NCBI RefSeq assembly: GCF_000375525.1
Contig: NZ_AQXC01000011.1
Span: 26,188-90,187, forward strand
Reading direction: 5' to 3'
DNA: 64,000 nucleotides
Origin: Corynebacterium propinquum DSM 44285
GTDB lineage: Bacteria; Actinomycetota; Actinomycetes; Mycobacteriales; Mycobacteriaceae
Shown here: positions 8,825 through 20,700 of the stretch, piece after piece
Layout: the number at the start of each line of letters is the position of its first letter
Numbering within the stretch: the stretch's first letter is position 1
Position numbers and translations under genes: made by a program
The notes under the pieces: model-generated
Seen by the model: the letters and a program-made list of their open reading frames with translations, nothing else
Database searches by the model: none
Told to the model about the DNA's origin: nothing

Positions 8825-10408
8825 ATGACAGCTTCAAACATATTTGGGTCAACAGCCACGAAAGCACGCTACGCAACCCTGGCTAGCGTGGCTTCCCTAT
8901 CGCTGCTACTTGCCAGCTGCGCTGAAGCTTCCGACGAGGCCTCCACCGCTGAGAAAAATGCAGGCAACAACGCGGCGACCACCGAATCGGAGGCACCGAC
9001 GACGTCGGCAAGCTTGTCACCTGCACCCACCGACGATAATTTTTATTTCGCGAATTCGGATTATGCGGGGATCAAATCCGTTGTCAGCAAGGAAGAGACC
9101 GCGACGGTGGAATCTTACGTCGAAATCCCGGAGACTGATTTCCCGGGAATCAACAAAATTATTCAGGCCGAAATCAAAGACCTCCGCGAGCATTTCCGTT
9201 CAGTGACCCGAGTTTCCACGCCACAGTTCGACGGTAAATTCAGCGAACGGCTAAGCTATACGGTTCTTTACCGCGGCAACGGCGTGCTGACGTTGGCGCT
9301 CAACACGCTGTTCGATACCCAGGGCGCGGCCCCCGAACGCAACCACCGGGTGCTGAGCTTTGATACCGCCAATGACGCTCACATCTCCGTAGCTGACCTT
9401 TACGACGGCGCCGTCACCGCAGATGGCGAAATTATTCCCGATCACCCGGGAATCGCTGAGCTCTCCACACTTGCACGCGAAGAATTAGTCGCCAACTACG
9501 ACGCCGCCGCGGTATTCCCAGATAATCTCACCCCCGATGCCCTCGGCGGATTCACGCTTGCCGACGACGGCCACACGTTGGTTCTCCATTTCGATGCAGG
9601 CACCGTAGGCGCATACTCCACCGGCAAAATTGCGGTCGCGGTAGATACGCAGAAATTAGCTCATACTCCAGATTCCGCATTGGCAACGCGGCTATTAGGC
9701 ACGAACGGCGACGACGACGCGAAGCGCACCAGTTCAGACGAGCACGCGGCCGGTGTAGAACCTGCAAACACAGCAAACCATAGGCACCTCGCGAAAGCCC
9801 CACGGAATCCTGATGCTCCACGAGTTGCGTTAACCTTTGACGATGGACCGGCCGCCAACACCAACCGCCTGCTGGACACTCTCGCGCAATACGACGCCAA
9901 AGCGTCATTTTTCACCGTCGGCTCCAGCATCGACGCCAACCCGGCACCGGTAGCCCGAGCTCTCAACGAGGGCCACGCCGTCGGCAACCACACCTACAAT
10001 CACCCGGACCTGACCACACTCGGCGCAGATGGAATTCGCAGCGAACTACAACGCGGAAATCAAGCCATTGCGGCGGCCACCGGTGGTTATACCCCCAATT
10101 TGCTCCGTCCGCCCTATGGTTCCACCAACCAGACGGTCAATAATATCGCAGCTGAATTTGGCTTGGCGAACATGATGTGGTCCGTAGATACCCGCGACTG
10201 GGAGCACCGAGACTCTTCACTCGTCTGTAACCGCGCGGTGACCAATGCCTACGACGGCGCAGTGATTTTGATGCACGATTTACACGCCTCTACCGTCGAC
10301 GCAGTGCCATGCATCCTGGATTCCCTCAGCAGCCAGGGCTATGAATTTGTCACCGCAGACCAAATTTTCGGCGGCATACAACCCGGTATGAACTACTACG
10401 GCGGTTAA
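8825..10408 (+). CDS. Lipoprotein polysaccharide deacetylase with N-terminal RsiV-like domain
   Basis: From ATG 8825 the product has 527 residues. The frame is open further upstream, but this start gives a lipoprotein signal peptide with lipobox LLASC (Cys32). A Ser/Thr/Ala-rich linker (35-70) is followed by a DUF3298/RsiV-like domain (about 75-290), then a NodB-type deacetylase domain. The metal-binding Asp pair of TFDDGP lies near residue 339 and the metal His residues in NHTYNH near 388-392. RPPYGS, DTRDW and LMHDLH follow in family order, so the active site looks intact. It probably N-deacetylates peptidoglycan or another surface glycan from the outer face of the membrane. Substrate is not determined by sequence. 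Confidence 0.88.
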   Translation: MTASNIFGSTATKARYATLASVASLSLLLASCAEASDEASTAEKNAGNNAATTESEAPTTSASLSPAPTDDNFYFANSDYAGIKSVVSKEETATVESYVEIPETDFPGINKIIQAEIKDLREHFRSVTRVSTPQFDGKFSERLSYTVLYRGNGVLTLALNTLFDTQGAAPERNHRVLSFDTANDAHISVADLYDGAVTADGEIIPDHPGIAELSTLAREELVANYDAAAVFPDNLTPDALGGFTLADDGHTLVLHFDAGTVGAYSTGKIAVAVDTQKLAHTPDSALATRLLGTNGDDDAKRTSSDEHAAGVEPANTANHRHLAKAPRNPDAPRVALTFDDGPAANTNRLLDTLAQYDAKASFFTVGSSIDANPAPVARALNEGHAVGNHTYNHPDLTTLGADGIRSELQRGNQAIAAATGGYTPNLLRPPYGSTNQTVNNIAAEFGLANMMWSVDTRDWEHRDSSLVCNRAVTNAYDGAVILMHDLHASTVDAVPCILDSLSSQGYEFVTADQIFGGIQPGMNYYGG

Positions 10409-10504
10409 TCAGCCGGTCTGCTCAGCGCCAAACTAGTACCAAGCGAGCGCGAAACCAGCCCCAAACCTACACCAAACCAGTACCAGCTGACAGAGCGAGC
10501 CAGT

Positions 10505-11290
10505 TTACAGGCCGAACCAACGCCAACTGCCGACAAGCACAGCAATTACCACCGGGATTGCAGCGCACACCGCAGCTGCACCTAGTGCTTGCCAATCGGC
10601 CGAGTGCAAACGCGATGGGCGTGCCCATGTGCGCTTAGCGCCATGCAGCGGGGCACGACCAAAACCACGTGCCTCCATGGCGGTGGCGAGTTTTCCGCCA
10701 CGACGCAAAGCCAACACCAACAGGCCAAAAGCCATGGTGAAAAAATGTGCAATCCTGCCGCGGTCAGCCAGCCCGCGAGCACGACGGGCTCGATGCATCG
10801 CCACCCAATCGTCGTGGAACAGGCCAGCCATGCGCACCCCGGCAACAGAACCGATGACAAAGCGTTCCGGGAAGTGCAGAATCTGCGCCAGAGCATCTCC
10901 CAGCCTGGTCGGGTCGATATTTCTTGCCAATAAGATCACCGGGCTGGCCACTGCCAGAATACGGATCATGATGGCAATAGACAGCTCAATCGAGTTATCC
11001 GAAATGGTCATTAACCAAAACTCAAAATAAACCTCGCCACCCTCGGCTCCATACAGCAGCATCGACGCACCAGAAATCGGGGCGATCAGTAGCAGCGGAC
11101 ACAAAACACCGAAAATCCGTTTCGGCCCTACCCCAAGCAGCAGTGCCACGAGGATAGTAATGCTGAGCGACATCGTCGCACTCACCCAATCCAGGCTCAA
11201 CAGCAACGGCGTGGTGATAATCAGCATGATGATGATCCGCGTCAGCGGGTTAATCCGGGACATGCCAGACGGACTCACTTCTGCAGACAT
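10505..11290 (-). CDS. ecfT: ECF transporter membrane component EcfT
   Basis: 261 residues with about five membrane helices, and the family's cytoplasmic coupling signatures: ARRARGLADRG near residue 177 and an AMEARGFGR motif near 210, both containing the conserved Ala-Arg-Gly core that contacts the ATPases. It forms the scaffold of an energy-coupling-factor vitamin importer. I chose the ATG at 11290, one base after the upstream gene's stop and preceded by GGGGG at good distance; a GTG at 11308 is an alternative. It lies directly downstream of the fused ATPase and the S component, so the three genes form one operon. Confidence 0.88.
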   Translation of the reverse strand: MSAEVSPSGMSRINPLTRIIIMLIITTPLLLSLDWVSATMSLSITILVALLLGVGPKRIFGVLCPLLLIAPISGASMLLYGAEGGEVYFEFWLMTISDNSIELSIAIMIRILAVASPVILLARNIDPTRLGDALAQILHFPERFVIGSVAGVRMAGLFHDDWVAMHRARRARGLADRGRIAHFFTMAFGLLVLALRRGGKLATAMEARGFGRAPLHGAKRTWARPSRLHSADWQALGAAAVCAAIPVVIAVLVGSWRWFGL

Positions 11291-11291
11291 G

Positions 11292-12704
11292 TCACTGACC
11301 CCCTGCACGTAACAATTCCACGTGGTTATCCCCTAGAGCTGCGCGGTAGTGCTTGTCATGGGTCACCGAAACCACCGTGACGCCATCGTCGACCAGCCCG
11401 CGCACAATCGAGACCAATTCGCCGAAAGTATGTGGGTCTTGACCAAAAGTAGGCTCGTCGAAAAGCAACAACTGTGGTGCGGCGATCAACGCGGTGGCCA
11501 CCGACAGGCGTCGTTTCTCCCCGCCAGAAAGAGTGAAGGGATTGGCCTGCGCCAGGTGTGCCAGGGACAGCCGTTCTAATAGTTCGTCTGTGCGTTTGCT
11601 CCCCACCTTGATTCCCATCACCTTGGGGCCCACGTGGAGTTCTTCCAGCACTGTTCGGGCAACAAACTGGTGCTCCGGGTTTTGAAACACATAACCAATC
11701 CGCTGCGCTAACTGCCGGGACTTCCACTTCGCGACGGGCCCACGCAGGCCATCTCGGATCGACTCAGAAAATTCGATGCTTCCCGACGCCAGCGGCCGCA
11801 GGCCCGCCAGTGTCATCAATAGCGTGGTTTTCCCCGCTCCATTTTCACCGGTAATCACGGTCGAAGCATGGGCCGGTAATTCCAGGCTACGCGCTGGCAG
11901 ATGCTTTGGTTGTTCTGTTGCCGTCACAGAATCCGCCGTCAGTGCCGCGGAATCCTTAGCCAACTCTATCTGGGCATGCGGTAGTCCGGCTATGCGGCGT
12001 CGGGCGATTATTTCGCGGGCCGGCGCGTCGTCGACAAGCCTGCCGGAGGCAAACTCCAATCCACGTTCCAGCACATCCTCCCACACCTCGTAGTTATGCT
12101 CGACAACGAGCAGCGTCGCACCAGTGTGCTCAACGACGTTCGCTACCGCTGCAACCACATCATGAGCGCCCTGCGGATCCAGGTTCGCCGTGGGTTCGTC
12201 GAGGATGATGATTCCCGGGCGCATGGCGATAACCCCAGCGAGTGCCAAGCGTTGTTTTTGGCCCCCGGATAGTTGCGCCGTGGGGTGGTCTAGCGGAAGA
12301 TCCAGACCCACCAACGGCAATGCCTCGCGCACACGCCGCCAAATTTCGGTGCGCTCCAGCCCTAAATTTTCACAGCCGAACGCCACATCGTCACCCACGC
12401 GGGAGGCAATCACCTGCGAGTCGGGGTCTTGCAGCACGAGCCCGACTGGAATCATTGAGTCCGCAGCCTCCCGGGTTCCGGAATCATCACTGAGCTTGAG
12501 GCTTCCGGTTTGGTCGCCTTCTTCATCTCCGCCGAGAACGCCCGCGATGGCAGACACCAGGGTGGATTTTCCGGATCCAGAATCGCCGCAAATCAGCACC
12601 CGCTCCCCGGCAGGAATGCGCAGATTGAGCTTGTCGACGGCAGGCTGGACACGTCCGGCGTGCGTCCAGGTGTAATTCGAGATCTCGACGGCGGTAGCTG
12701 GCAT
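11292..12704 (-). CDS. ecfA: Fused double ATPase of an ECF importer (EcfA1-EcfA2)
   Basis: 470 residues containing two complete ABC ATPase domains in one chain. Domain 1 has Walker A GDSGSGKST (near 39), signature LSGGQKQRLALAG (near 144) and Walker B IIILDEPTANLDP. Domain 2 has GENGAGKTT (near 288), LSGGEKRRLSVA (near 393) and LLLFDEPTFGQDP. This is the fused form seen in YkoD-type ECF systems. It powers uptake through EcfT and the YkoE-like S component encoded immediately upstream, 40 bp away. All key nucleotide-binding residues are present. Confidence 0.92.
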   Translation of the reverse strand: MPATAVEISNYTWTHAGRVQPAVDKLNLRIPAGERVLICGDSGSGKSTLVSAIAGVLGGDEEGDQTGSLKLSDDSGTREAADSMIPVGLVLQDPDSQVIASRVGDDVAFGCENLGLERTEIWRRVREALPLVGLDLPLDHPTAQLSGGQKQRLALAGVIAMRPGIIILDEPTANLDPQGAHDVVAAVANVVEHTGATLLVVEHNYEVWEDVLERGLEFASGRLVDDAPAREIIARRRIAGLPHAQIELAKDSAALTADSVTATEQPKHLPARSLELPAHASTVITGENGAGKTTLLMTLAGLRPLASGSIEFSESIRDGLRGPVAKWKSRQLAQRIGYVFQNPEHQFVARTVLEELHVGPKVMGIKVGSKRTDELLERLSLAHLAQANPFTLSGGEKRRLSVATALIAAPQLLLFDEPTFGQDPHTFGELVSIVRGLVDDGVTVVSVTHDKHYRAALGDNHVELLRAGGQ

Positions 12705-12744
12705 GACTGAAATTTATAAGTTAGCTAGTTGGCTTTAACAAGGA

Positions 12745-13377
12745 TTAGGCGCGTTGTTCACGGCCTGCGGAAAACCGATCAAGAGCACCGGTTTTCGCGA
12801 GCGATTTCATCAGGTAGAAGCCGACCATACCGGCCAAAATCGCACCAGAAATTACTACGCACACCAAGTAAATGATGTTGAATTCTAAGGATTTAGCGAG
12901 ATTTGGCGACAAAAACAGCTCTAGGGTCCACGCACCTACACCAGCGCCAATACCGGACAGAGTGGCAACGAACAGGTTGAAGCGGCGATATGCAAAAAGG
13001 AAAAAGATGAGCTCTGCACCGAGGCCTTGTGCCAAGCCCGAATACAGTGTTTCCGGGCCCCACTGTGAGCCCAGTGCAGCCGAGACACTGGCCGCAATAA
13101 CCTCGACGAGGATGGCCGCACCCGGTTTACGAATGATCAAACCACCCAGCACACCGCCGAGTAGCCAAATGCCCACGGCGAGGCCACCCAACCCCGGCGT
13201 CAGACTATCCATCGCGGTAAACCACGCGTAGCCAATGTTGTTCCAGACGACGAAGATAAAACCGGTCGCGATACCAAGAATGGCCATAATCACGATGTCT
13301 ACCGGACGCCAGTTGAGCTTTCGCTTCGGCGGGGTCGTGGTCATGTTCGCAGAGGCGGTTCTCGCGTTTTCAGTCAT
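12745..13377 (-). CDS. ykoE: ECF transporter substrate-binding component, YkoE-like
   Basis: 210 residues with five or six membrane helices and a short hydrophilic N-terminus. The segment VVWNNIGYAWF followed by GGLAVGIWLLGGVLGGLIIRKPGAA resembles YkoE, the S component of a dedicated thiamine-precursor (hydroxymethylpyrimidine) importer, and the YkoD-like fused ATPase next door fits a YkoEDC arrangement. I looked for a TPP riboswitch upstream and found none, so the substrate is a family inference. It is the first gene of the ecf operon. Confidence 0.75.
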   Translation of the reverse strand: MTENARTASANMTTTPPKRKLNWRPVDIVIMAILGIATGFIFVVWNNIGYAWFTAMDSLTPGLGGLAVGIWLLGGVLGGLIIRKPGAAILVEVIAASVSAALGSQWGPETLYSGLAQGLGAELIFFLFAYRRFNLFVATLSGIGAGVGAWTLELFLSPNLAKSLEFNIIYLVCVVISGAILAGMVGFYLMKSLAKTGALDRFSAGREQRA

Positions 13378-13424
13378 CCTAAACCTTTCTCAAGGATCCC
13401 TATGATTTCTTAAGCTTGCTTTAC

Positions 13425-13452
13425 GCTATACCCAACCTGCTGGTTTACCAAA
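13425..13452 (-). promoter_or_regulatory. Candidate ecf operon promoter with overlapping inverted repeat
   Basis: On the minus strand TTTGGT (13452-13447) and TATAGC (13430-13425) have a 16-base spacer. The spacer contains the palindrome AACC-TGCT-GGTT (13434-13445), which could be an operator for an unknown repressor. Both hexamers are weak, so this is tentative. Confidence 0.3.
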
Positions 13453-13586
13453 GGAATATGGGGATAATCACGCCTAGCTAGGGCCAGGATCTATGTCAAG
13501 TTCTCGGGCATTCGCTTGTTACTAGTGGGGCCATTTGCAAGCTTTTCGGTAGGGCGAGCACGAGGCCGTGAAGTGATAGGGAATGC

Positions 13587-13617
13587 GAAAAGCCCTATCC
13601 CAGGAAGGGATAGGGCT
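13587..13617 (-). terminator. Intrinsic terminator of rpoC
   Basis: AGCCCTATCCC (13591-13601) pairs with GGGATAGGGCT (13607-13617) in a perfect 11-bp stem with a five-base loop. On the minus strand it runs into TTTT. It ends the rpoBC transcript about 85 bases past the rpoC stop. Confidence 0.9.
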
Positions 13618-13701
13618 AGTGCTTGTGCTACTCCGGCAGAAACAACCAGCGGACCAGGGCCGGTTGCACCGCCGAAAGTTTAGAGCACGCGGTCTACAGG
13701 T

Positions 13702-16700
13702 TTACAGCTCGAAGGTCTCATCCAATGGGACGGAAGCGCCAGTGAAGTCACTGTAACCATCATCGCCGTAAATGGAATCACCGTAGGTCGGGATGGAGTA
13801 TGCCGCATTGCGGGCAGCCTCCGTCGGCTTGACGGTGATGTTGCGGTAACGGTTGATGCCGGTACCAGCCGGGATGAGCTTACCGATGATGACGTTCTCC
13901 TTCAGACCGATCAACGAGTCGGAACGCTTGTTGATGGCGGCGTCGGTAAGAACGCGGGTGGTCTCCTGGAACGATGCAGCCGACAGCCACGACTCGGTAG
14001 CCAGGGAAGCCTTGGTGATACCCATGATCTCGGAACGCATCTCGGCAGGCTGGCCACCTTCGGCGACCTGTGCCGCATTGACCTGCTTGGCCTCGGAGAG
14101 GTCGATCAGGTTGCCCGGCAGCAGCGAGGTAGTACCGGAATCGATGACGGTACCGCGACGCAGCATCTGGCGGATGATGATCTCGATGTGCTTGTCGTGG
14201 ATAGCCACACCCTGGGTGCGGTACACGGCCTGCACTTCGTCGATCAGGTGCTTTTCGACGCCACGACGCCCCAGAACTTCCAGAACATCGTGTGGATCGG
14301 CCGCACCGCGCAACAGACGCTCGCCGACCTCGACGTGGTCGCCGTCGCGCAAAGCGCGCTCGATCATGGCATCCGGGTTGGATTCCATTGGGCGACGCAC
14401 CTGGGCCAAGCCCTGGCGCTTCGACAGCTTCTCGTAGACGACGTTGTCCGAACCATCATCTGGGTGGATGGTCAGAGTCCAGAAGTTGCCTTCATCCGAC
14501 AGCGAGATCTCGCCGGCGACGGAGGCGATTGGGGCGCGGTTCTTCGGGTTGCGGGCCTCAAACAGCTCCTGCACACGTGGCAGACCACCGGTAATGTCGC
14601 CACCGACACCACCCTGGTGGAAGGTACGCATCGTTAGCTGGGTACCAGGCTCACCAATCGACTGGGCAGCCACGATACCGACGGCCTCGCCGATGTCGAC
14701 CAGGTTGCCGGAAGCCATGGACTTGCCGTAGCACTTCGCACAGACACCTGCTGGGGTCTGGCAGGTCAGAACCGAACGAACCTTGATTTCGGTGATGCCA
14801 GCGTCGACCAGCTTCTGTGTGTTCTCTTCGGTCAGGTCGTCGCCACCAGCAACCAGGACTTCGCCATTCGCGTCCTTGACGTCGCTGGCAACCACGCGGC
14901 CAGAAGCGGAGGTCTCCCACAGCTCGTGTACCGCGTAGGTGTCGTCGGTGATCTGCTCGCCGATCGGAACACGCACGCCCTGACGGGTTGCACAGTCTTC
15001 TTCGCGGACGATGACGTCCTGAGCGACGTCGACCAGACGGCGGGTCAAGTAACCGGAGTCTGCGGTACGCAGCGCGGTATCGGCCAGGCCCTTACGGGAA
15101 CCGTGCGAGTTGTTGAAGTACTCGAGAACCGACAGGCCTTCGCGGAAGGAAGTCTTGATCGGACGGGTGATGTAATCACCCTTCGAGTTCACGACCATGC
15201 CCTTCATACCGGCCAGCGTCCAGATCTGGCGCATGTTACCGGCCGCACCCGACTTCACGATCATCGGAATTGGGTTGTCATCTGGGTACAAGTCCTCGAC
15301 GGAGGAACCAACCTTGTCGGTGGCATCCTTCCAAAGTTCCACGAGACGCTCGTAACGCTCGCGCTCGGTCAGCGCACCCTGCTCCCAGTATTTGCGCTCG
15401 ATACGCTCGGCCTCGGCCTCGTAGGATTCCAGGATCTCGGTCTTGTTCGGCAGGACCAACACGTCGTGCATGGTGATGGTCACGCCGGAGCGGGTTGCCC
15501 AGTAGAAGCCGGCATCCTTCATCTTGTCCAAAGTCTGTGCCACGGAGATCATTGGGTACTTAACGGCCAAGTCATTGATGACGTCGCCAAGCAGGATCTT
15601 CTCGTCGCCGCCGCCCTTACGGACCATGACGCCCTCGAGATAAGGGTAGTCCCAAGGCAGGAGTTCATTGAACATGATGCGACCCAGGGTGGTATCAGCC
15701 AACCAGGTGTCGCCGCGCTGCCAACCTTCTGGGAACTGCGCTTCTTCAATCTCGCGCGGTGGGCGCAAGTGGGAGATGCGGACCTTGATCGGTGCCTGCA
15801 CACCAAGGACGCCGCGGTCGCGCGCCATGATGGCTTCCGCGTAGGACGAATAAACACCCTGCGCTGGACCGTTTTCGTCACCTGGCTGGTAACGGCCCTC
15901 GCCGCCCTGCTCGTCGGCACGCTTGTTCATGGTCAAGAAGTACAAACCGGTGACCATGTCCAGACGCGGCATCGCCAATGGCTTACCGGATGCTGGCGAG
16001 AGAATGTTGTTCGACGACAGCATCAGCACGCGGGCTTCGGCCTGGGCCTCGGCCGACAGTGGTAAGTGGACTGCCATCTGGTCACCGTCGAAGTCGGCGT
16101 TGAAGGCCTCACAGGCCAGCGGGTGCAGCTGAATAGCTTTACCTTCGACGAGTTTCGGCTCGAATGCCTGGATACCCAGACGGTGCAGGGTTGGTGCACG
16201 GTTCAGCAGAACTGGGTGCTCGGAAATTGCTTCTTCCAGCACGTCCCAGACCTCTGGGCGCTGGCGCTCAACCATGCGCTTCGCGGACTTAATGTTTTGC
16301 GCATAGTCATTTTCCACCAGACGCTTCATGACGAACGGCTTGAAGAGCTCCAACGCCATCAGCTTCGGCAGACCACACTCGTGCAGCTTCAGCTGCGGAC
16401 CGACGATAATAACCGAACGGCCGGAGTAGTCCACACGCTTACCCAGCAGGTTCTGACGGAAACGACCCGACTTACCCTTCAGCAAGTCAGACAGCGACTT
16501 CAGCGGGCGGTTGCCTGGGCCTGCGACTGGACGGCCACGACGGCCGTTGTCGAACAGTGCATCCACCGACTCTTGCAGCATGCGCTTTTCGTTGTTCACA
16601 ATGATCTCAGGAGCACCAAGATCCAGCATGCGCTTCAAACGGTTGTTGCGGTTGATGACACGACGGTAAAGGTCGTTCAAGTCTGAGGTCGCGAAACGGC

Positions 16701-17697
16701 CACCGTCCAGCTGCACCATCGGACGCAGCTCCGGCGGGATGACTGGAATAGAATCCAGGACCATACCGGCAGGGTCATTGCCGGAGTTCAGGAACGCAGC
16801 GACGACCTTCAGGCGCTTCAACGCGCGCATCTTCTTCTGGCCCTTGCCTTCGTTGATGATGCCGCGCAGCTCCTCAGCTTCGGCCTCCAGGTCGAAGTTC
16901 CGGATCAGGGTCTGGATAGCTTCCGCGCCCATGCCACCGGTGAAATAATCCTCGTAACGATCGACGAGCTCTTCGTAGATGGTCTCGTCGATGATCATCT
17001 GCTTTGGAGCCAGCTTGACGAAGTGGTTCCAGATTTCATCCAAGCGATCGACTTCGCGCTCGCCGCGCTCGCGCATGTGCTGCATTTCTTTCTCGGCAGC
17101 GTTTTGCACCTTACGACGTGCGTCGGCCTTCGCACCGGCTTCTTCCAGTTCCGCCAGGTCCTGCTCCAGCTTTTGGGCGCGCTCGGCGATCTCGGACTCT
17201 GTGTCGTCTTCTACGTCCTTCTTTTCCAGAAGCATTTCTGCTTCCAGGGTGGACAAGTCGTTGTGGCGGGCTTCCTCATCTACCGAAGTGATGATGTTCG
17301 CCGCGAAGTAGATGATGCGCTCCAGGTCCTTTGGAGCCAAGTCCAGCAGGTAGCCCAAACGGGAGGGAACACCCTTGAAGTACCAGATGTGGGTCACTGG
17401 AGCGGCCAGTTCGATGTGGCCCATGCGCTCACGGCGCACCTTGGACTTGGTCACCTCAACGCCACAGCGCTCACAAATGATGCCTTTGTAGCGGACACGC
17501 TTGTACTTGCCGCAGGCACATTCCCAGTCGCGGGTTGGTCCGAAGATGCGCTCACAGAACAAGCCGTCGCGTTCCGGCTTCAGGGTGCGGTAGTTAATGG
17601 TTTCCGGCTTCTTGACCTCGCCCTTGGACCAACGGCGGATGTCGTCGGCAGTGGCAAGACCAATGCGGAGTTCGTCGAAGAGGTTTACGTCAAACAC
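13702..17697 (-). CDS. rpoC: RNA polymerase beta' subunit
   Basis: 1331 residues from GTG 17697, which gives the corynebacterial N-terminus [12 protein letters not shown]. The frame extends 13 codons further (to 17736), but AAAGGG seven bases before the GTG supports the shorter form. The N-terminal zinc site CACGK...CERCG is near residue 60-80, the catalytic [12 protein letters not shown] near 525, and the second zinc site [11 protein letters not shown] near 1000. It forms the active-site cleft with RpoB. It follows rpoB by 82 bp and shares its transcript. Codon use is highly biased, which creates long antisense frames. Confidence 0.97.
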   Translation of the reverse strand: MFDVNLFDELRIGLATADDIRRWSKGEVKKPETINYRTLKPERDGLFCERIFGPTRDWECACGKYKRVRYKGIICERCGVEVTKSKVRRERMGHIELAAPVTHIWYFKGVPSRLGYLLDLAPKDLERIIYFAANIITSVDEEARHNDLSTLEAEMLLEKKDVEDDTESEIAERAQKLEQDLAELEEAGAKADARRKVQNAAEKEMQHMRERGEREVDRLDEIWNHFVKLAPKQMIIDETIYEELVDRYEDYFTGGMGAEAIQTLIRNFDLEAEAEELRGIINEGKGQKKMRALKRLKVVAAFLNSGNDPAGMVLDSIPVIPPELRPMVQLDGGRFATSDLNDLYRRVINRNNRLKRMLDLGAPEIIVNNEKRMLQESVDALFDNGRRGRPVAGPGNRPLKSLSDLLKGKSGRFRQNLLGKRVDYSGRSVIIVGPQLKLHECGLPKLMALELFKPFVMKRLVENDYAQNIKSAKRMVERQRPEVWDVLEEAISEHPVLLNRAPTLHRLGIQAFEPKLVEGKAIQLHPLACEAFNADFDGDQMAVHLPLSAEAQAEARVLMLSSNNILSPASGKPLAMPRLDMVTGLYFLTMNKRADEQGGEGRYQPGDENGPAQGVYSSYAEAIMARDRGVLGVQAPIKVRISHLRPPREIEEAQFPEGWQRGDTWLADTTLGRIMFNELLPWDYPYLEGVMVRKGGGDEKILLGDVINDLAVKYPMISVAQTLDKMKDAGFYWATRSGVTITMHDVLVLPNKTEILESYEAEAERIERKYWEQGALTERERYERLVELWKDATDKVGSSVEDLYPDDNPIPMIVKSGAAGNMRQIWTLAGMKGMVVNSKGDYITRPIKTSFREGLSVLEYFNNSHGSRKGLADTALRTADSGYLTRRLVDVAQDVIVREEDCATRQGVRVPIGEQITDDTYAVHELWETSASGRVVASDVKDANGEVLVAGGDDLTEENTQKLVDAGITEIKVRSVLTCQTPAGVCAKCYGKSMASGNLVDIGEAVGIVAAQSIGEPGTQLTMRTFHQGGVGGDITGGLPRVQELFEARNPKNRAPIASVAGEISLSDEGNFWTLTIHPDDGSDNVVYEKLSKRQGLAQVRRPMESNPDAMIERALRDGDHVEVGERLLRGAADPHDVLEVLGRRGVEKHLIDEVQAVYRTQGVAIHDKHIEIIIRQMLRRGTVIDSGTTSLLPGNLIDLSEAKQVNAAQVAEGGQPAEMRSEIMGITKASLATESWLSAASFQETTRVLTDAAINKRSDSLIGLKENVIIGKLIPAGTGINRYRNITVKPTEAARNAAYSIPTYGDSIYGDDGYSDFTGASVPLDETFEL

Positions 17698-17779
17698 GTA
17701 AATGCCCTTTCCCCTCCGATGAAGGAGGGATTGCAATGACTATTAAGGACTTTTGGTATTTCGGCGTTGGTGTTGCCGT

Positions 17780-20700
17780 TTAGGAGATGTCTGCAGCGGC
17801 GCCCTCATCGCGGGACAAGTTAATGCCCAGCGATGGTCCGGCTTCGTCGTCCTCGTCAGAGCCAGACAGCTCCATCGGGGTTCCGTCAGAAGAAAGAACC
17901 TCAACGTTCAGACACAGCGACTGCAGCTCCTTGAGCAAGACCTTGAAGGACTCTGGGATACCCGGATCCGGGATATTGTCGCCCTTCACGATCGCCTCGT
18001 AGACCTTCACACGTCCAACCACGTCGTCGGACTTGATCGTCAGAAGCTCCTGCAGGGTGTAGGCGGCACCGTATGCCTGCATTGCCCACACCTCCATCTC
18101 ACCGAAGCGCTGACCACCGAACTGTGCCTTACCACCCAGTGGCTGCTGGGTAATCATGGAATAAGGACCAGTGGAACGAGCGTGAATCTTCTCGTCGATC
18201 AAGTGGTGCAGCTTCAGGATGTACATGTAGCCGACGGAGATCGGGTGCTCGAATGGCTCACCGGAGCGGCCGTCGAACAAACGAGCCTTACCGTGGCGGT
18301 CCACCATGACGTTGCCGTCACGGTTTGGACGGGAGTTAGCCAACAGACCAGAGACTTCTTCGTTGGAAGCGCCGTCGAAAACCGGGGTTGCGGTCAGCGA
18401 GTTAGCTGGAACGTCATACAGTTCCTTTGGCAGGGTCTTGATCAACTCTTCGTTCTGCGGATCGTTGGGATCAACCTTCCAACCGGCGTGTGCCAGCCAA
18501 CCCAGGTGAATCTCCAGGACTTGACCAATGTTCATACGACGCGGAACACCGTGGGTGTTCAGGATGACATCAACCGGGGTTCCGTCTTCCATAAACGGCA
18601 TATCTTCTGGTGGCAGGATCTTGCCGACGACACCCTTGTTACCGTGGCGTCCGGCAAGCTTATCGCCGTCCTGGATCTTGCGCTTCTGGGCGACGTAGAC
18701 GCGGATCATCTCATTGACGCCTGGCGACAAATCATCATCGTCTTCGCGGGAGAATCGAGCCACACCGATGACCTTGCCGGTTTCACCGTGTGGAACCTTC
18801 ATCGAGGTATCGCGAACCTCGCGGGCCTTCTCGCCGAAGATGGCACGCAGCAAGCGCTCTTCTGGGGTCAGCTCCGTTTCACCCTTCGGGGTGACCTTAC
18901 CGACGAGGATGTCGCCTGGGCGGACGTCCGCACCAATGCGGATGATGCCGCGCTCGTCGAGATCACGCAGGACATCTTCCGAAACATTCGGAATCTCGCG
19001 GGTGATTTCTTCGGCACCCAGCTTGGTGTCGCGGGCATCAATCTCGTGCTCTTCAATGTGCACGGAGGTCAACGAGTCATCTTCCACGATGGACTGATTC
19101 AAGATGATCGCGTCCTCGTAGTTGTGGCCTTCCCATGGCATGAACGCCACCAGCATGTTGCGGCCCAGCGACATTTCACCGTTGTGAGTACCCGGACCGT
19201 CGGCAAGCACCTGGCCTGCCTCGACACGGTCCCCAATGTTGACCAGTGGAGTCTGGTTGTAGTTGGTTCCCTGGTTGGTGCGCTCGAACTTACGCAGCAT
19301 GTAGGTGTCACGGATGCCGTCATCATCCATGATGGTGATCAGGTCCGCCGAAACGTTTTCGACGACACCTGCCTTCGGGGTGATGACGACGTCGCCAGCA
19401 TCGTAAGCGGCGCGCAGCTCCATGCCGGTACCGACGTATGGTGCCTCGGAGCGAACCAGCGGGACTGCCTGACGCTGCATGTTGGCACCCATCAGTGCAC
19501 GGTTAGCGTCGTCGTGCTCCAGGAACGGAATCATCGCGGTAGCGACAGAGACCATTTGGCGTGGGGAGACGTCAACGTAGTCCACACCATCAGCAGTGGT
19601 CACCGCAATATCGCCGTCTTTCTGACGGACCTCGATACGGTCGCTGAGGATGGTGCCGTCTTCTGCGGTTGGAACCTCAGCCTGCGCAATGGAATAACGG
19701 TCTTCCGCATCCGCAGCCAGGTATTCCACCTCGTTGGTGACTTTGCCGTCCACAACCTTACGGTATGGAGTCTCAATGAATCCGAAGGAGTTCACGCGGC
19801 CATAGGAAGCCAGCGATCCGATCAGACCAATGTTTGGACCTTCGGGTGTCTCAATAGGACACATACGTCCGTAGTGCGAAGGGTGCACATCTCGGACCTC
19901 AATGCCGGCGCGCTCACGCGACAGACCACCTGGGCCCAGCGCGGACAGACGGCGCTTGTGGGTCAGACCCGACAGCGAGTTGTTCTGGTCCATGAACTGG
20001 GACAGCTGGGAGGTACCAAAGAATTCACGAATCGATGCGGATACCGGGCGCACGTTAATCAGCGAGGTCGGCGTGATCGACTCCGCATCCTGGGTGGTCA
20101 TGCGCTCACGCACAACGCGCTCCATACGGGACAAGCCGACGCGAACTTGATTCTGAATCAACTCGCCCACGGTACGCAGACGACGGTTACCGAAGTGGTC
20201 GATGTCGTCGGTGTCCAACATCAGGTGCTGACCATCCGGCGATTCCATCTCCCGCTCGCCGGTGTGCAGGCGCACCAAGTATTCCAGGGTGGTGGCGATG
20301 TCTTCTTCAGTCAGGGTGCTCAAACCATCGTGATCGCCGCCCAAGCCCAACTTGCGGTTGATCTTGTAACGACCAACGCGTGCCAAGTCATAACGCTTCG
20401 GGTTAAAGAAGGAGTTATCCAGCAAGGACTGCGCCAGATCGCGGGTAGGCTGCTCACCCGGACGCTGCTTGCGGTAAATCTCCAGCAAAGCCTCATCGGT
20501 ATTAGCCACGCCATCAGCTTCCAGCGTGGACATCATGAGCTCAGAGAAGCCAAAACGCTCGCGGATCTTCTCTTCAGTCCAGCCCAAGGCCTTCAGCAAG
20601 ACGGTAACCGGCTGGCGGCGCTTACGGTCAATACGGACGCCAACGGTATCGCGCTTGTCGACGTCGAATTCCAGCCAAGCACCGCGGGAAGGAATAACCT

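Larger units (their letters stand above)
13378..13701 (-). other. Intergenic region between rpoC and the ecf operon
   Basis: 324 bp containing the rpoC terminator at its right end and the ecf promoter candidate at its left. No riboswitch, small gene or repeat was recognised in the middle. Confidence 0.5.

Noticed and set aside
10521-10530. Near match GCCGACAAGC counted as a dispersed 10-mer
   Set aside because: It differs from CGTCGRCAAG at the core and was left out of the count, as were TCCGGCAAG near 18652 and CGTCGTCAAG near 62053.
13378-13600. Possible TPP riboswitch upstream of the YkoE-like gene
   Set aside because: The conserved CTGAGA and the GAACCTGATCTGG-like segments are not present on the minus strand.
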